DNA from: Candidatus Saccharimonadota bacterium
GTDB lineage: Bacteria > Patescibacteriota > Saccharimonadia > Saccharimonadales > UBA4665
Direction: 5' to 3'
Assembly (NCBI GenBank): GCA_028289265.1
Contig: JAQGGU010000067.1
Location: 1 to 13,045 of the forward strand
DNA length: 13,045 nucleotides
Both the position numbers and the translations under genes were made by a program. This document shows, one piece after another, positions 1 through 5,922 of this stretch (positions within the stretch are counted from its first letter, which is position 1; the number at the start of each line of letters is the position of its first letter). Below the pieces are notes generated by a model that worked only from the letters and a program-made list of their open reading frames with translations, was not told the DNA's origin and searched no databases.

Positions 1-870
1 CCGCTGCTGGCTGGTTTTTTAGCTCGGAGAGTTCTGGACAGCGGACCCGCTGAAAGCGTCACGCTGGCGCTCGGTGGTAAAACATACAGAGCCGTCATGC
101 TTTCGGCCACCGGCCTGCAGGCACACGAAGACAACACCTATATGTGCGTAGTAGTTACAGATATGACGGAGATCAAGCGAGCCTCGGACGCCAAAGACGA
201 ATTCATTTCGCTGGCATCCCACCAGCTGCGTACGCCGGCGACCGGAGTCAAGCAGTACCTAGGCATGGTGCTTGAAAATTATATCGGCGACATCTCCGAT
301 CAGCAGCGGACATATCTGCAGACGGCCTACGACTCCAATGAGAGGCAGATAAGTATCATCCAGGATATTTTGAAGACCGCTCGTATAGACTCCGGCGTAT
401 TCAAGCTGGAGAGGGTACATACGGACATAGCCGATCTTGTCGCTATGGTAGCCGAGGATTATAGTGCAATTTTCAGCATGAGGCACCAGAAGTTGATTAC
501 CAGCTTTGAGGATGATCTGTATGTACTTGTTGATCCGGCCGAAATCAGTCTGGTGATATCAAATTTGCTCGAAAATGCCAGCAAATATTCACCGGAAGGC
601 ACATCGATTGCAGTGAAAAGTATCAAGAAGGGTAGTAAACTTATCCTGTCAATCACCGATAGTGGCGTCGGCATCAACGCCAAAGATACTGGGAGAATAT
701 TCGATAAGTTCACCCGTGTCAGCAATACCATGTCTGACACCGTCAGCGGTAACGGACTCGGTTTGTACTGGGTAATGCGGATCGTTACGCTACACGGCGG
801 AAGTATAAAAGTGGAGTCCGTTTTCAATGAAGGCTCTACCTTTACCGTAATACTACCTATCGAGTCATAG
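1..870 (+). CDS. Sensor histidine kinase, 3' part (PAS end, HisKA, HATPase_c)
   Basis: The frame is open from base 1 with no start in context, so the gene begins upstream and 289 residues are visible. Order of parts: the end of a PAS-like sensor domain (residues about 1-58, ending in the VVVTDMTEIK linker typical of PAS-to-kinase junctions); a HisKA dimerisation helix with the phosphoacceptor H-box SHQLRTP (His 74 in this numbering); then a HATPase_c domain with N-box SNLLENASKYSPEG, G1 box DSGVGI, F-box FDKF and G2 box GNGLGL. By family knowledge it autophosphorylates on His and passes the phosphate to a response regulator. No regulator gene follows, so the partner is upstream or elsewhere. 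The ATG at 97 is internal to the PAS domain, not the true start. No transmembrane segment is visible in this part. A terminator lies about 85 nt downstream. Confidence 0.93.
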   Translation, partial: PLLAGFLARRVLDSGPAESVTLALGGKTYRAVMLSATGLQAHEDNTYMCVVVTDMTEIKRASDAKDEFISLASHQLRTPATGVKQYLGMVLENYIGDISDQQRTYLQTAYDSNERQISIIQDILKTARIDSGVFKLERVHTDIADLVAMVAEDYSAIFSMRHQKLITSFEDDLYVLVDPAEISLVISNLLENASKYSPEGTSIAVKSIKKGSKLILSITDSGVGINAKDTGRIFDKFTRVSNTMSDTVSGNGLGLYWVMRIVTLHGGSIKVESVFNEGSTFTVILPIES

Positions 871-907
871 CCCGGATGTGGCATATTGGATTTCATCGAG
901 GATACAT

Positions 908-946
908 AAGGTTACAACTTCGTCCACTACGCTACACCAAATTGCT
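908..946 (+). repeat. Intergenic repeat, copy A
   Basis: Starts AAGGTTACAACTTC and contains ACTACGCT and TGCT. It matches 1833-1871 over 39 positions with about seven substitutions and no gap, and matches a shorter, more diverged stretch at 2653-2676. It lies between the kinase stop codon and the terminator. Its function is unknown. Confidence 0.6.
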
Positions 947-953
947 AATACTT

Positions 954-982
954 AAAGACTTCTCGATTGAGAGGTCTTTTTT
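954..982 (+). terminator. Intrinsic terminator after the histidine kinase
   Basis: An 11-bp stem (954-964 with 969-979, one T-G wobble) with loop GATT is followed by a T run (977-982). It ends the kinase transcript and separates it from the promoter at 1012. Confidence 0.85.
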
Positions 983-1011
983 CTTTACTTCCTAAAGTAT
1001 TCCTGTGACAT

Positions 1012-1040
1012 TTGCTTTATTATTACTCTTATGCTATAAT
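1012..1040 (+). promoter_or_regulatory. Sigma70-type promoter for a leaderless transcript
   Basis: The -35 box is TTGCTT (1012-1017), the spacer is 17 bp, and the extended -10 is TGC-TATAAT (1032-1040). The -10 ends 7 nt before the ATG at 1048, so transcription should begin at or next to the A of the start codon. There is no Shine-Dalgarno sequence. Confidence 0.8.
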
Positions 1041-1047
1041 ATACACA

Positions 1048-1830
1048 ATGAGTGCGGAGCTTACCGGATTAGTTATTGCTAAGGATGAAGCTGTTGATTT
1101 GCCTGGCTGCCTGCAGTCCTTACAGAGGGTATGCGCTGAAATAGTTGTTATCGACAATGAAAGCACCGATGCCACCCCAGAGATAGCAATGTCATTCGGT
1201 TCCAGGGTAGTAGCAAGAGCGATGAGTGAGACAGATGGATTCGCAGGTTTGAGAAATGCAGGGTTGGAAGAGGTAAGGACATCGCACGTATTAGTGCTTG
1301 ATGCAGACGAGCTTCCCACAGAACATCTTATCAGCTCGATATCTAAAGTAATGGAAGAGGGCAGGACGGACGTTGCCTACGCAGTAAATCGTCGCAATAA
1401 CGCGTTTGGCGGATATCTAGACCATGGTAGGTTCTGTGGCGACCAGCAAACACGACTGTTTAGCAGTGACGTTCGATATACCGGAATAGTCCATGAAACC
1501 CCTGTACTTACCGAGGACATAGAAGTCATTGAGTTGGAGGGGGACTTAGAGCATTTTACCTATAACTCACTGGCTGAATATATCGCGAAAATGCGTGATT
1601 ACGCCGAGAAGCAGGCACAAACCCTAGCCGATCCTCCTTCACTTAAACATATGATTGGCATACCGGCCTATAACGCTATAGTGCGTCAAGGATATAAGGA
1701 CGGTTGGCGGGGGCTTGCAATGGCGGTTGGCGACGGTTGGCATGACCATTTACTCAGGAAATACCACCAGCGCCAGCATGCCAAAGATAGCTCAATGGCG
1801 AAGGGGCTTAGTAGAGTATTGCAAGCCTAG
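1048..1830 (+). CDS. Glycosyltransferase family 2, WaaE/beta-1,4-glucosyltransferase-like
   Basis: This 260-aa GT-A enzyme likely transfers a sugar from a nucleotide-sugar onto an envelope glycan or lipid; the substrate cannot be read from sequence. The N-terminal strand VIAKDEA leads into VVIDNESTD (nucleotide binding), then FAGLRNAGL, and VLVLDADELP carries the metal-binding DxD (Asp85, Asp87). The VIAKDEA...DADE arrangement is typical of the WaaE/KdtX-like subgroup. The C-terminal third (about 180-260) is helical and basic with no clear membrane span. I chose the ATG at 1048 rather than an in-frame TTG at 1012 because 1012 lies in the -35 box and the family's first strand begins right after the ATG. 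The gene has its own promoter; the next gene also has one, so they need not form an operon. Confidence 0.9.
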   Translation: MSAELTGLVIAKDEAVDLPGCLQSLQRVCAEIVVIDNESTDATPEIAMSFGSRVVARAMSETDGFAGLRNAGLEEVRTSHVLVLDADELPTEHLISSISKVMEEGRTDVAYAVNRRNNAFGGYLDHGRFCGDQQTRLFSSDVRYTGIVHETPVLTEDIEVIELEGDLEHFTYNSLAEYIAKMRDYAEKQAQTLADPPSLKHMIGIPAYNAIVRQGYKDGWRGLAMAVGDGWHDHLLRKYHQRQHAKDSSMAKGLSRVLQA

Positions 1831-1832
1831 TC

Positions 1833-1871
1833 AAGGTTACAACTTCATCTACTACGCTGCGCGAAAATGCT
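1833..1871 (+). repeat. Intergenic repeat, copy B
   Basis: Matches 908-946 without gaps. It starts 2 nt after the glycosyltransferase stop codon and runs up to the promoter region of the next gene. In the phase beginning AAG GTT, both copies read KVTTSSTTL and soon reach a stop, and three of the first four differences are silent third-position changes. Confidence 0.6.
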
Positions 1872-1885
1872 GATTGATTTTTGTT

Positions 1886-1894
1886 TGCTATCAT
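1886..1894 (+). promoter_or_regulatory. Extended -10 promoter for a leaderless transcript
   Basis: TGC-TATCAT ends 6 nt before the ATG at 1901. I see no convincing -35 box, which is tolerable for an extended -10. The stretch from this box to the ATG is nearly the same as 1032-1050 upstream of the glycosyltransferase. Confidence 0.65.
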
Positions 1895-1900
1895 ATCCAC

Positions 1901-2641
1901 ATGATCGATATAATCGTTGCTCATTTGGGTAGCAGTAAGCATCCTATAGAAAATCCTGCTTTCACTTTTTCCCAGTCAATAATCGATATGAGGCTGACAA
2001 ACGCTAGGGGCTCATATTTAACCGTAATTTTTCCGCCCTGGAATGGAGCAGACAGGCTGATAAGGATTCTTGAAGGCCGGCTGCATCGTGCAGGTTCCGC
2101 CACGCTGACACTGGCGCTCCACGGACAAATCTTAAGACCGGACATACAGGGCGTCATTGATTCATTCACCTATATTCAAGAACAGGTCAGTCTCGAAATT
2201 GAAAAACTGCAGGATAAGTACGCGTACGAGGCTATCCACCTTACGGGGATTAGTATCGGCACGATTCCTTTATCACTAGTAGCGCAGAGAACAAAACATA
2301 TATCAAAAGCCACGTTCGTCGTTGGCGGGAGCAGATTTGCGCCTTCTGTTTGGGAAGGGGCACGGACACAGGGTATACGCCGCGCATTTGAAGACAAAGG
2401 GGTAAGCCTGACAGAGCTAGAAACGGCTTGGAGCGGGTTGGATCCAGCGATGAGTGCAACCGCACTAAAAGGGAGGCCAGTTGAGCTCTATATTTCAGAG
2501 ACGGACACCTTTGTTCCTACAATATATCAGGACGAGCTCGTCGCTGCCCTGCGCGATAGTGGAGCGAACGTGGAAGAGCACAGGAACAAAACGGGGCATG
2601 CAGCCAATATCATGACCTACTGTATGAAAGGTAAGCTGTAG
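1901..2641 (+). CDS. Alpha/beta hydrolase-fold protein
   Basis: A 246-aa cytoplasmic protein with no signal peptide. The nucleophile elbow is GISIG (Ser118), preceded by the strand AIHLT. A candidate acid is Asp202 in YISETDTFVP and a candidate base is His233 in KTGHAANI, giving a plausible Ser-Asp-His triad in the order expected for this fold. FPPWNG (44-49) may form the oxyanion region. The substrate is unknown; the family includes esterases, lipases and peptidases. The ATG at 1901 is preferred to an in-frame codon at 1874 because 1874 lies upstream of the -10 box. The last codons lie inside the terminator stem. The promoter and repeat ahead of it resemble those of the preceding glycosyltransferase. 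Confidence 0.75.
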   Translation: MIDIIVAHLGSSKHPIENPAFTFSQSIIDMRLTNARGSYLTVIFPPWNGADRLIRILEGRLHRAGSATLTLALHGQILRPDIQGVIDSFTYIQEQVSLEIEKLQDKYAYEAIHLTGISIGTIPLSLVAQRTKHISKATFVVGGSRFAPSVWEGARTQGIRRAFEDKGVSLTELETAWSGLDPAMSATALKGRPVELYISETDTFVPTIYQDELVAALRDSGANVEEHRNKTGHAANIMTYCMKGKL

Positions 2642-2668
2642 TTTTTGCTAAAGACTACAGTTTTTTTT
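2636..2668 (+). terminator. Strong intrinsic terminator overlapping the stop codon
   Basis: An 11-bp stem (2636-2646 with 2650-2660, one wobble) with loop GCT is followed by eight T residues (2661-2668). The 5' arm contains the hydrolase stop codon TAG at 2639-2641. Confidence 0.92.
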
Positions 2669-2676
2669 ACTACGCT
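2653..2676 (+). repeat. Intergenic repeat, diverged copy C
   Basis: Aligns without gaps to the first part of copies A and B (910-933 and 1835-1858). It shares ACTACGCT exactly and 16 of 24 positions with copy B; seven of the eight differences are transitions. It overlaps the terminator's 3' arm and T run, so part of the match could be chance. Confidence 0.35.
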
Positions 2677-2850
2677 AGGCTGGCGACTATTACGACTACC
2701 TGACCAACCTGCATATATTTGATGCCCGTCGCTATAGTCCCGGTTATGTCAGGTGGACACAGCTTGGCCCAAGTAGTGCAGAGCAGGGATACCGATATGG
2801 TACTGAACTACTACTATTTACAGTCTATAATCTTACACCCCCCAAACCTC
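2677..2850. other. Gene-free stretch with possible coding remnant
   Basis: Between the hydrolase terminator and the 3' end of the minus-strand kinase gene there is no gene I can support. The phase from 2679 stays open to a TAA at 2865-2867 and reads like protein (rich in Tyr, with TNLHIFDARR) but has no ATG, GTG or TTG start. Another phase gives a 62-aa frame from 2722 that runs 60 nt into the kinase gene. Either could be the remains of a deleted gene. A short hairpin with arms AACCT and AGGTT lies at the kinase gene's 3' end but has no T run. Confidence 0.3.
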
Positions 2851-3300
2851 TTAGGTTACTTCAATAATCTCGTCAAAACCTTCGTCGAGGACTGGAGGGT
2901 TCAACTTTAGGCGGTTCGCCATTGTTTGAAGTACTTCTTCTCGCACCTGACGCGGTCGCCCCATGTTTCTCTGCTGTGCTATTTCGAGCGGTGGCCGCAC
3001 CCAATAACCAATGACTTCGCGGGCGCCGTGCTCCCGGCTAAAACGTACGATTTCTTTGCGGTCACGAACCTTACTATGAGTAGCATCTACCACGACACCT
3101 TTGTGCTTTAGGGCTTCTTGTATCCGCTGATACATCAGGCGGTTTACTGCCGGCTCTTTAGTGTGGTTTGTGGGGTCGCCAGTAATCTCTTCGCGAATAT
3201 CATCGCGGTTTACATACGCGAGTCCTTGCTCGCGGGCAAGCGGTCGGAGCAGCGTTGTTTTACCGCTGCCGGGTATTCCGATGCCGATTATCGCTTTCAT
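2851..3300 (-). CDS. AAA_33-type P-loop kinase (polynucleotide/small-molecule kinase-like)
   Basis: A 149-aa single-domain kinase. Walker A is GIPGSGKTT (residues 8-16). VNRDDIRE (30-37) follows, as in T4 polynucleotide kinase-like and zeta-toxin-like folds. VVVDATHSKVRDR (69-81) is the second conserved strand with the Asp-Ala-Thr turn, followed by the basic lid-like stretch QQRNMGRPRQV. By family it moves the gamma-phosphate of ATP to a 5'-OH of nucleic acid or to a small molecule; the acceptor is not readable here. The length matches the minimal kinase domain. It lies 12 nt after the small membrane peptide gene and is probably co-transcribed with the lipid kinase. No clear Shine-Dalgarno site is seen. 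Confidence 0.85.
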   Translation of the reverse strand: MKAIIGIGIPGSGKTTLLRPLAREQGLAYVNRDDIREEITGDPTNHTKEPAVNRLMYQRIQEALKHKGVVVDATHSKVRDRKEIVRFSREHGAREVIGYWVRPPLEIAQQRNMGRPRQVREEVLQTMANRLKLNPPVLDEGFDEIIEVT

Positions 3301-3312
3301 GCCGCCGTCTTA

Positions 3313-3420
3313 TCAAAAAATGATGTTAAGCAGTAATGTCAGTACCAGGCTAAGCACAATACTGATAATGATGCTCGGCCACAGGAAAAATTTAAATATT
3401 ACCTTACCATTTTGATTCAT
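3313..3420 (-). CDS. Small single-pass membrane protein, 35 aa
   Basis: A short frame in the gap between lipid kinase and P-loop kinase. It begins MNQNGKVIFKFF and continues into one long hydrophobic span (about 14-35, rich in Ile, Leu, Val, Ser) up to the stop TGA. The charge pattern (Lys before the span, nothing after) suggests N-inside topology. It starts 43 nt after the lipid kinase stop and ends 12 nt before the next ATG, filling the operon gap in the right strand. Its weakness is the lack of a good ribosome-binding site (only GGTAAG about 10 nt upstream). I do not recognise a family. Confidence 0.5.
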   Translation of the reverse strand: MNQNGKVIFKFFLWPSIIISIVLSLVLTLLLNIIF

Positions 3421-3463
3421 GTTTTGCAGCTTACCATTAGGGGACGGGGATATCCGTAAAAAA

Positions 3464-4360
3464 TTACACTGCAGCAATTGTATGCAGCAGGCGCGGGCAG
3501 ATCGTAATCGTGACATTGGTGTTTGCCATGAGCTCCATGACCTCGCCGTCGACCTGCATCGGCGCGGGCATAAGTACAGTAAAAGCATACTTGTCGGTAC
3601 GTTTTTGCGCGCCCAGATGTTTGAAGACGCCCCTTATAAGACGGAACAAGAAGGAAATTTTGCGGTGATGCCGAAAAGTCGCTACTTCAAATAACCCATC
3701 ACGTGGCTTGGAATTTTGTGAAATAGTCAGTACTTTAGCCATCTCGGGAATAGTACTGCAAATAAGACTATCAAGTGCCAACTTTTTACCGTCACTAAGG
3801 ATAGTAACAGGGCGGTAACTCCAAAAAGTTTTAATAACGATATAGGCTTCTTTGAGTGAATTCAGCGTGTGCTTGTTGAGTTCTACCGCCACCGTTGGAG
3901 TCAGGCCGATACCAGCGTAGGAGTGGGCGTAACGGTGTACTTCAGTGCCATCTTCGTTGGCGGCCAATACTTTGAGCACATCAAGCTGAGTGACGGCATC
4001 GTTTTTTATAAGCTCGACCAACGGTTTATCCTGCATGGTTCGGGCGTGGTCATTGGCGTTGCCAGAGGGCAGCACGGCACAAATCGGGGTAGCGCCTTCG
4101 TCTTGGGCTTTGAGCGCGCCGTTGATCACTTCGTTATAACCGCCGTCGCCGCTGGCCGAGATGATGAGCGGGTTCTTGTGGTTTTTTGCGAAGTCATAGG
4201 CGAGCTCTATGGCATGGCCGGCGCGTTTGGTAGGCAACATTGTTAAGGACGTATTGGGAAGGGCAGATTTGAGCTCATCTCGAAGCTCGACAGCATTCTC
4301 CTTGGCACTACCAGTGCTGTTCGGATTATATATAACTGCGATGTCTGAAAAATTAGCCAT
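3464..4360 (-). CDS. Diacylglycerol/lipid kinase family protein (YegS/BmrU-like)
   Basis: A 298-aa protein with the DAGK_cat layout: first strand IAVIYNPNSTG (7-17), the nucleotide loop SGDGGYNEVING (70-81), then LPSGNANDHAR (the family's P-G-T-G-N-D-F-A-R element), and a C-terminal beta domain ending in APMQVDGE. By family it phosphorylates a lipid such as diacylglycerol, undecaprenol or sphingoid base with ATP at the membrane. The usual GGDGTxNEV is changed to SGDGGYNEV and GTGND to SGNAND, so specificity or activity may differ. It is the first gene of a minus-strand unit with the 35-aa peptide and the P-loop kinase. The ATG at 4360 is preceded by TATAAT at 6 nt, implying a leaderless mRNA. 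Confidence 0.88.
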   Translation of the reverse strand: MANFSDIAVIYNPNSTGSAKENAVELRDELKSALPNTSLTMLPTKRAGHAIELAYDFAKNHKNPLIISASGDGGYNEVINGALKAQDEGATPICAVLPSGNANDHARTMQDKPLVELIKNDAVTQLDVLKVLAANEDGTEVHRYAHSYAGIGLTPTVAVELNKHTLNSLKEAYIVIKTFWSYRPVTILSDGKKLALDSLICSTIPEMAKVLTISQNSKPRDGLFEVATFRHHRKISFLFRLIRGVFKHLGAQKRTDKYAFTVLMPAPMQVDGEVMELMANTNVTITICPRLLHTIAAV

Positions 4361-4366
4361 TTGTTC

Positions 4367-4372
4367 ATTATA
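4367..4372 (-). promoter_or_regulatory. -10 box of lipid kinase gene (leaderless)
   Basis: A perfect TATAAT on the minus strand ends 6 nt before the ATG at 4360. I see no good -35 box. The region upstream is shared with the divergent SGNH gene promoter. Confidence 0.7.
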
Positions 4373-4392
4373 CCGGCATGTGCCGTAGTGGC

Positions 4393-4401
4393 TGCTATTA
4401 T
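4393..4401 (+). promoter_or_regulatory. Extended -10 box of SGNH hydrolase gene (leaderless)
   Basis: TGC-TATTAT ends 6 nt before the ATG at 4408. No Shine-Dalgarno site fits between them. It stands back to back with the promoter at 4367-4372. Confidence 0.7.
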
Positions 4402-4407
4402 TGAATA

Positions 4408-5169
4408 ATGAAATCTGTGCTTACCCATAAACTGTCACTTTTCCTTCTAGGGTTCCTGGCAATTCTCCTCCTCGTCGTATTGATTAACTTTTTGATCATC
4501 AAGTACAATGGAAGACCCGTACCCGCACCCAGCACGCCACGCGCAGCAGAAGTCTACGGCAAAGGCACGCCATTGATCTACGTGATCCTCGGCGACAGCA
4601 CTACCGTGGCACAGGGAGGAGAATATGACAAAGGCTATGCCCGAGTGACGGCTCGTTATCTTGCCGACCAAGGTCATGAGGTTACTTTTTTTAATGTCGG
4701 CGTATCCGGTGCCCGCGCAAAAGATGTCGCCGACAAACAAACCCCTCAAGCAGCCGCAGTGCGACCCGACGTAGTCCTTATAGCGGTAGGCGCAAACGAC
4801 GTGACGCACCTGACAAATCCCTCGGACGTACGCACCAGCCTAAGCAAAAGTATTGACGCTTTACGTACAGCAAACAAGGACGTGAAGATCATTCTTACGG
4901 GTTCACCGGACATGGGTACCGTTCCGCGATTTCCTCAGCCAACCCGCTTTCTTATGGGTCAGCGCACCCGCCAAATAAACGCTATGGTAGTCGATCTCGC
5001 CAAAGAAAAAAATGTGATATTTGCCCCGATAGCGGAAAAGACCGGGCCTATATTTGCCGCGCACCACGAACTATACGCACAGGATAATTTCCACCCCAAC
5101 AGGGGTGGTTATGACACATGGACTCCGGTGCTAACAACAGCGCTTACACAAGCAATTACGAAACAATAA
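4408..5169 (+). CDS. Membrane-anchored SGNH/GDSL hydrolase
   Basis: 253 aa. An N-terminal membrane segment (about 9-31), preceded by Lys and followed by a Pro-rich linker (PVPAPSTPRAAE), puts the enzyme outside the cytoplasmic membrane as an anchored protein. SGNH blocks are all present: block I LGDST (nucleophile Ser64), block II NVGVSGA (Gly101), block III VGANDV (Asn130) and block V DNFHPNRGG (Asp226, His229). By family it is an esterase, lipase or acyl hydrolase of the lysophospholipase/TesA-like type; a role in lipid or glycan deacylation at the envelope is inference. The stop is followed by a weak GC hairpin and TATTTTTT near 5192-5198. Start choice is set by the -10 box 6 nt upstream. 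Confidence 0.92.
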   Translation: MKSVLTHKLSLFLLGFLAILLLVVLINFLIIKYNGRPVPAPSTPRAAEVYGKGTPLIYVILGDSTTVAQGGEYDKGYARVTARYLADQGHEVTFFNVGVSGARAKDVADKQTPQAAAVRPDVVLIAVGANDVTHLTNPSDVRTSLSKSIDALRTANKDVKIILTGSPDMGTVPRFPQPTRFLMGQRTRQINAMVVDLAKEKNVIFAPIAEKTGPIFAAHHELYAQDNFHPNRGGYDTWTPVLTTALTQAITKQ

Positions 5170-5214
5170 ATAGTGGCCCGAGGCTGTGTGGTATTTTTTA
5201 CTGTGCAGGAAGAA

Positions 5215-5235
5215 ATAGTTAAGTAATATAACTAT
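5215..5235. repeat. Short inverted repeat upstream of the lmo0937-like gene
   Basis: Perfect 6-bp arms ATAGTT (5215-5220) and AACTAT (5230-5235) flank 9 nt that contain AT-rich -10-like strings (TAATAT, TATAAC). It could be an operator over the promoter, but no good -35 is visible and the arms are short. Confidence 0.3.
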
Positions 5236-5254
5236 ATCTAACAAGGAGATAGAT

Positions 5255-5410
5255 ATGTTAAAAACAATCGCACTCATTTTATTAGCCCTATGGCTTGTCG
5301 GACTGGTAGCTCATGTCGCAGGCGGTATCATCCACTTGGTACTCGTCGCCGCTATCGCACTTTTCATATACGACCTGCTCATGGGCCGACGCCGCTCACA
5401 CCTGAGCTAG
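5255..5410 (+). CDS. lmo0937/DUF5670-type small membrane protein, 51 aa
   Basis: A short two-segment membrane protein: a first hydrophobic helix (about 4-20), the family-like turn LVGLVAHVAGGIIHLVLV, a second helix to about residue 43, and a basic tail GRRRSHL. The AGG-IIHL-LV pattern is that of the lmo0937 family, whose biochemical role is unknown; in many bacteria such proteins turn up near envelope-stress genes. AAGGAG (5243-5248) sits 6 nt before the ATG, an ideal Shine-Dalgarno site and unlike the leaderless genes on either side. The YggT gene follows after 45 nt, also with AAGGAG, so the two are probably one operon. Confidence 0.85.
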   Translation: MLKTIALILLALWLVGLVAHVAGGIIHLVLVAAIALFIYDLLMGRRRSHLS

Positions 5411-5455
5411 ATTCTTTTCCGTACCCAAACTAAATTTCCTTAAGGAGTACCTACT

Positions 5456-5845
5456 ATGGCTTTAGCCGACAGAGAAGTCCGACAAACAACCGTCAACGAC
5501 GGAGCAGTCACCGAAACCACTCGCCAAATTAACGATCCGGTGGTAGACCGAGAACACCGCAGCAATGTCGCTGAACGCGTCGTCTGGCTGATTGCCGGGA
5601 TTTTGCTAGCACTACTGGCCGTGCGTTTCTTATTCGCGCTACTCGGCGCAAACCCTAATAATGGGTTGGCTAACTTTGTATATAGCATTACCCACCCATT
5701 TGTATCGCCATTCTTCAATTTGTTTAGCTACGACGAAGTCACAGCAGGGCGCTCAAGCGTTGAGTTCTTTACGCTTGTCGCTATGCTCATATACGGCTTA
5801 GTAGCTTGGGGTATCTCCCGCTTGCTTACTATTCGCCGTCCATAG
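5456..5845 (+). CDS. YggT-family membrane protein
   Basis: 129 aa. The first 40 residues are hydrophilic and Thr/Arg/Asp-rich (TTVNDGAVTETTRQIND), longer than the E. coli-type N-terminus. They are followed by TM1 (about 42-63) ending in the family hallmark LLGANPNNGLANFVYSITHPFVSPFFNLF, and TM2 (about 104-125) ending in basic residues. YggT proteins are integral membrane proteins linked to osmotic or envelope functions in various bacteria; the precise activity is not known. AAGGAG at 5442-5447, 8 nt from the ATG, fixes the start. The hydrophilic N-terminus presumably lies in the cytoplasm and may be an added regulatory or interaction segment. Confidence 0.88.
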   Translation: MALADREVRQTTVNDGAVTETTRQINDPVVDREHRSNVAERVVWLIAGILLALLAVRFLFALLGANPNNGLANFVYSITHPFVSPFFNLFSYDEVTAGRSSVEFFTLVAMLIYGLVAWGISRLLTIRRP

Positions 5846-5852
5846 CAAAATA

Positions 5853-5868
5853 CGTAAGTTATCTTACG
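5853..5868. other. Perfect hairpin after the YggT gene
   Basis: Arms CGTAAG and CTTACG with loop TTAT. No T run follows, so it is a weak candidate terminator or RNA 3'-end stabiliser. Confidence 0.35.
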
Positions 5869-5887
5869 GCACGACGCCCTTAGAGCT

Positions 5888-5896
5888 TGCTTGAAT
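5888..5896 (+). promoter_or_regulatory. Candidate extended -10 for the glycosyltransferase at 5903
   Basis: TGC-TTGAAT (4 of 6 matches to TATAAT) ends 6 nt before the ATG at 5903, the same spacing as at 1901, 4360, 4408 and 10692. The box itself is weak; support comes from the shared geometry. Confidence 0.45.
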
Positions 5897-5897
5897 G

Positions 5898-5922
5898 GAG
5901 GTATGAAGTCACTTCATACCTC
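5898..5922. repeat. Perfect 25-nt palindrome over the translation start
   Basis: Arms GAGGTATGAAGT (5898-5909) and ACTTCATACCTC (5911-5922) are exact reverse complements around one C. The 5' arm holds the ATG at 5903 and a GGAGG that lies too close to it to act as a normal Shine-Dalgarno site. As RNA it folds into an 11-bp stem with loop UCA; as DNA it is a candidate operator. Confidence 0.9.

Noticed and set aside
459..896. 145-aa minus-strand frame opposite the histidine kinase
   Set aside because: It is the antisense of conserved kinase motifs (N, G1 and G2 boxes) and has no independent signals.
908..2676. Integron-type gene cassettes (single genes with a repeat at each end)
   Set aside because: The repeats are about 39 nt, lack the GTTRRRY/RYYYAAC core pair and internal dyad of attC sites, and the genes have their own promoters. 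No integrase is present.
2722..2910. 62-aa plus-strand frame after the hydrolase terminator
   Set aside because: It runs 60 nt into the 3' end of the well-supported minus-strand kinase gene, has no Shine-Dalgarno site and its -10-like box is only 2 nt from the ATG.
3419..4246. Plus-strand frames of 91 and 125 aa opposite the lipid kinase
   Set aside because: They mirror the lipid kinase coding strand, whose DAGK motifs are clear.
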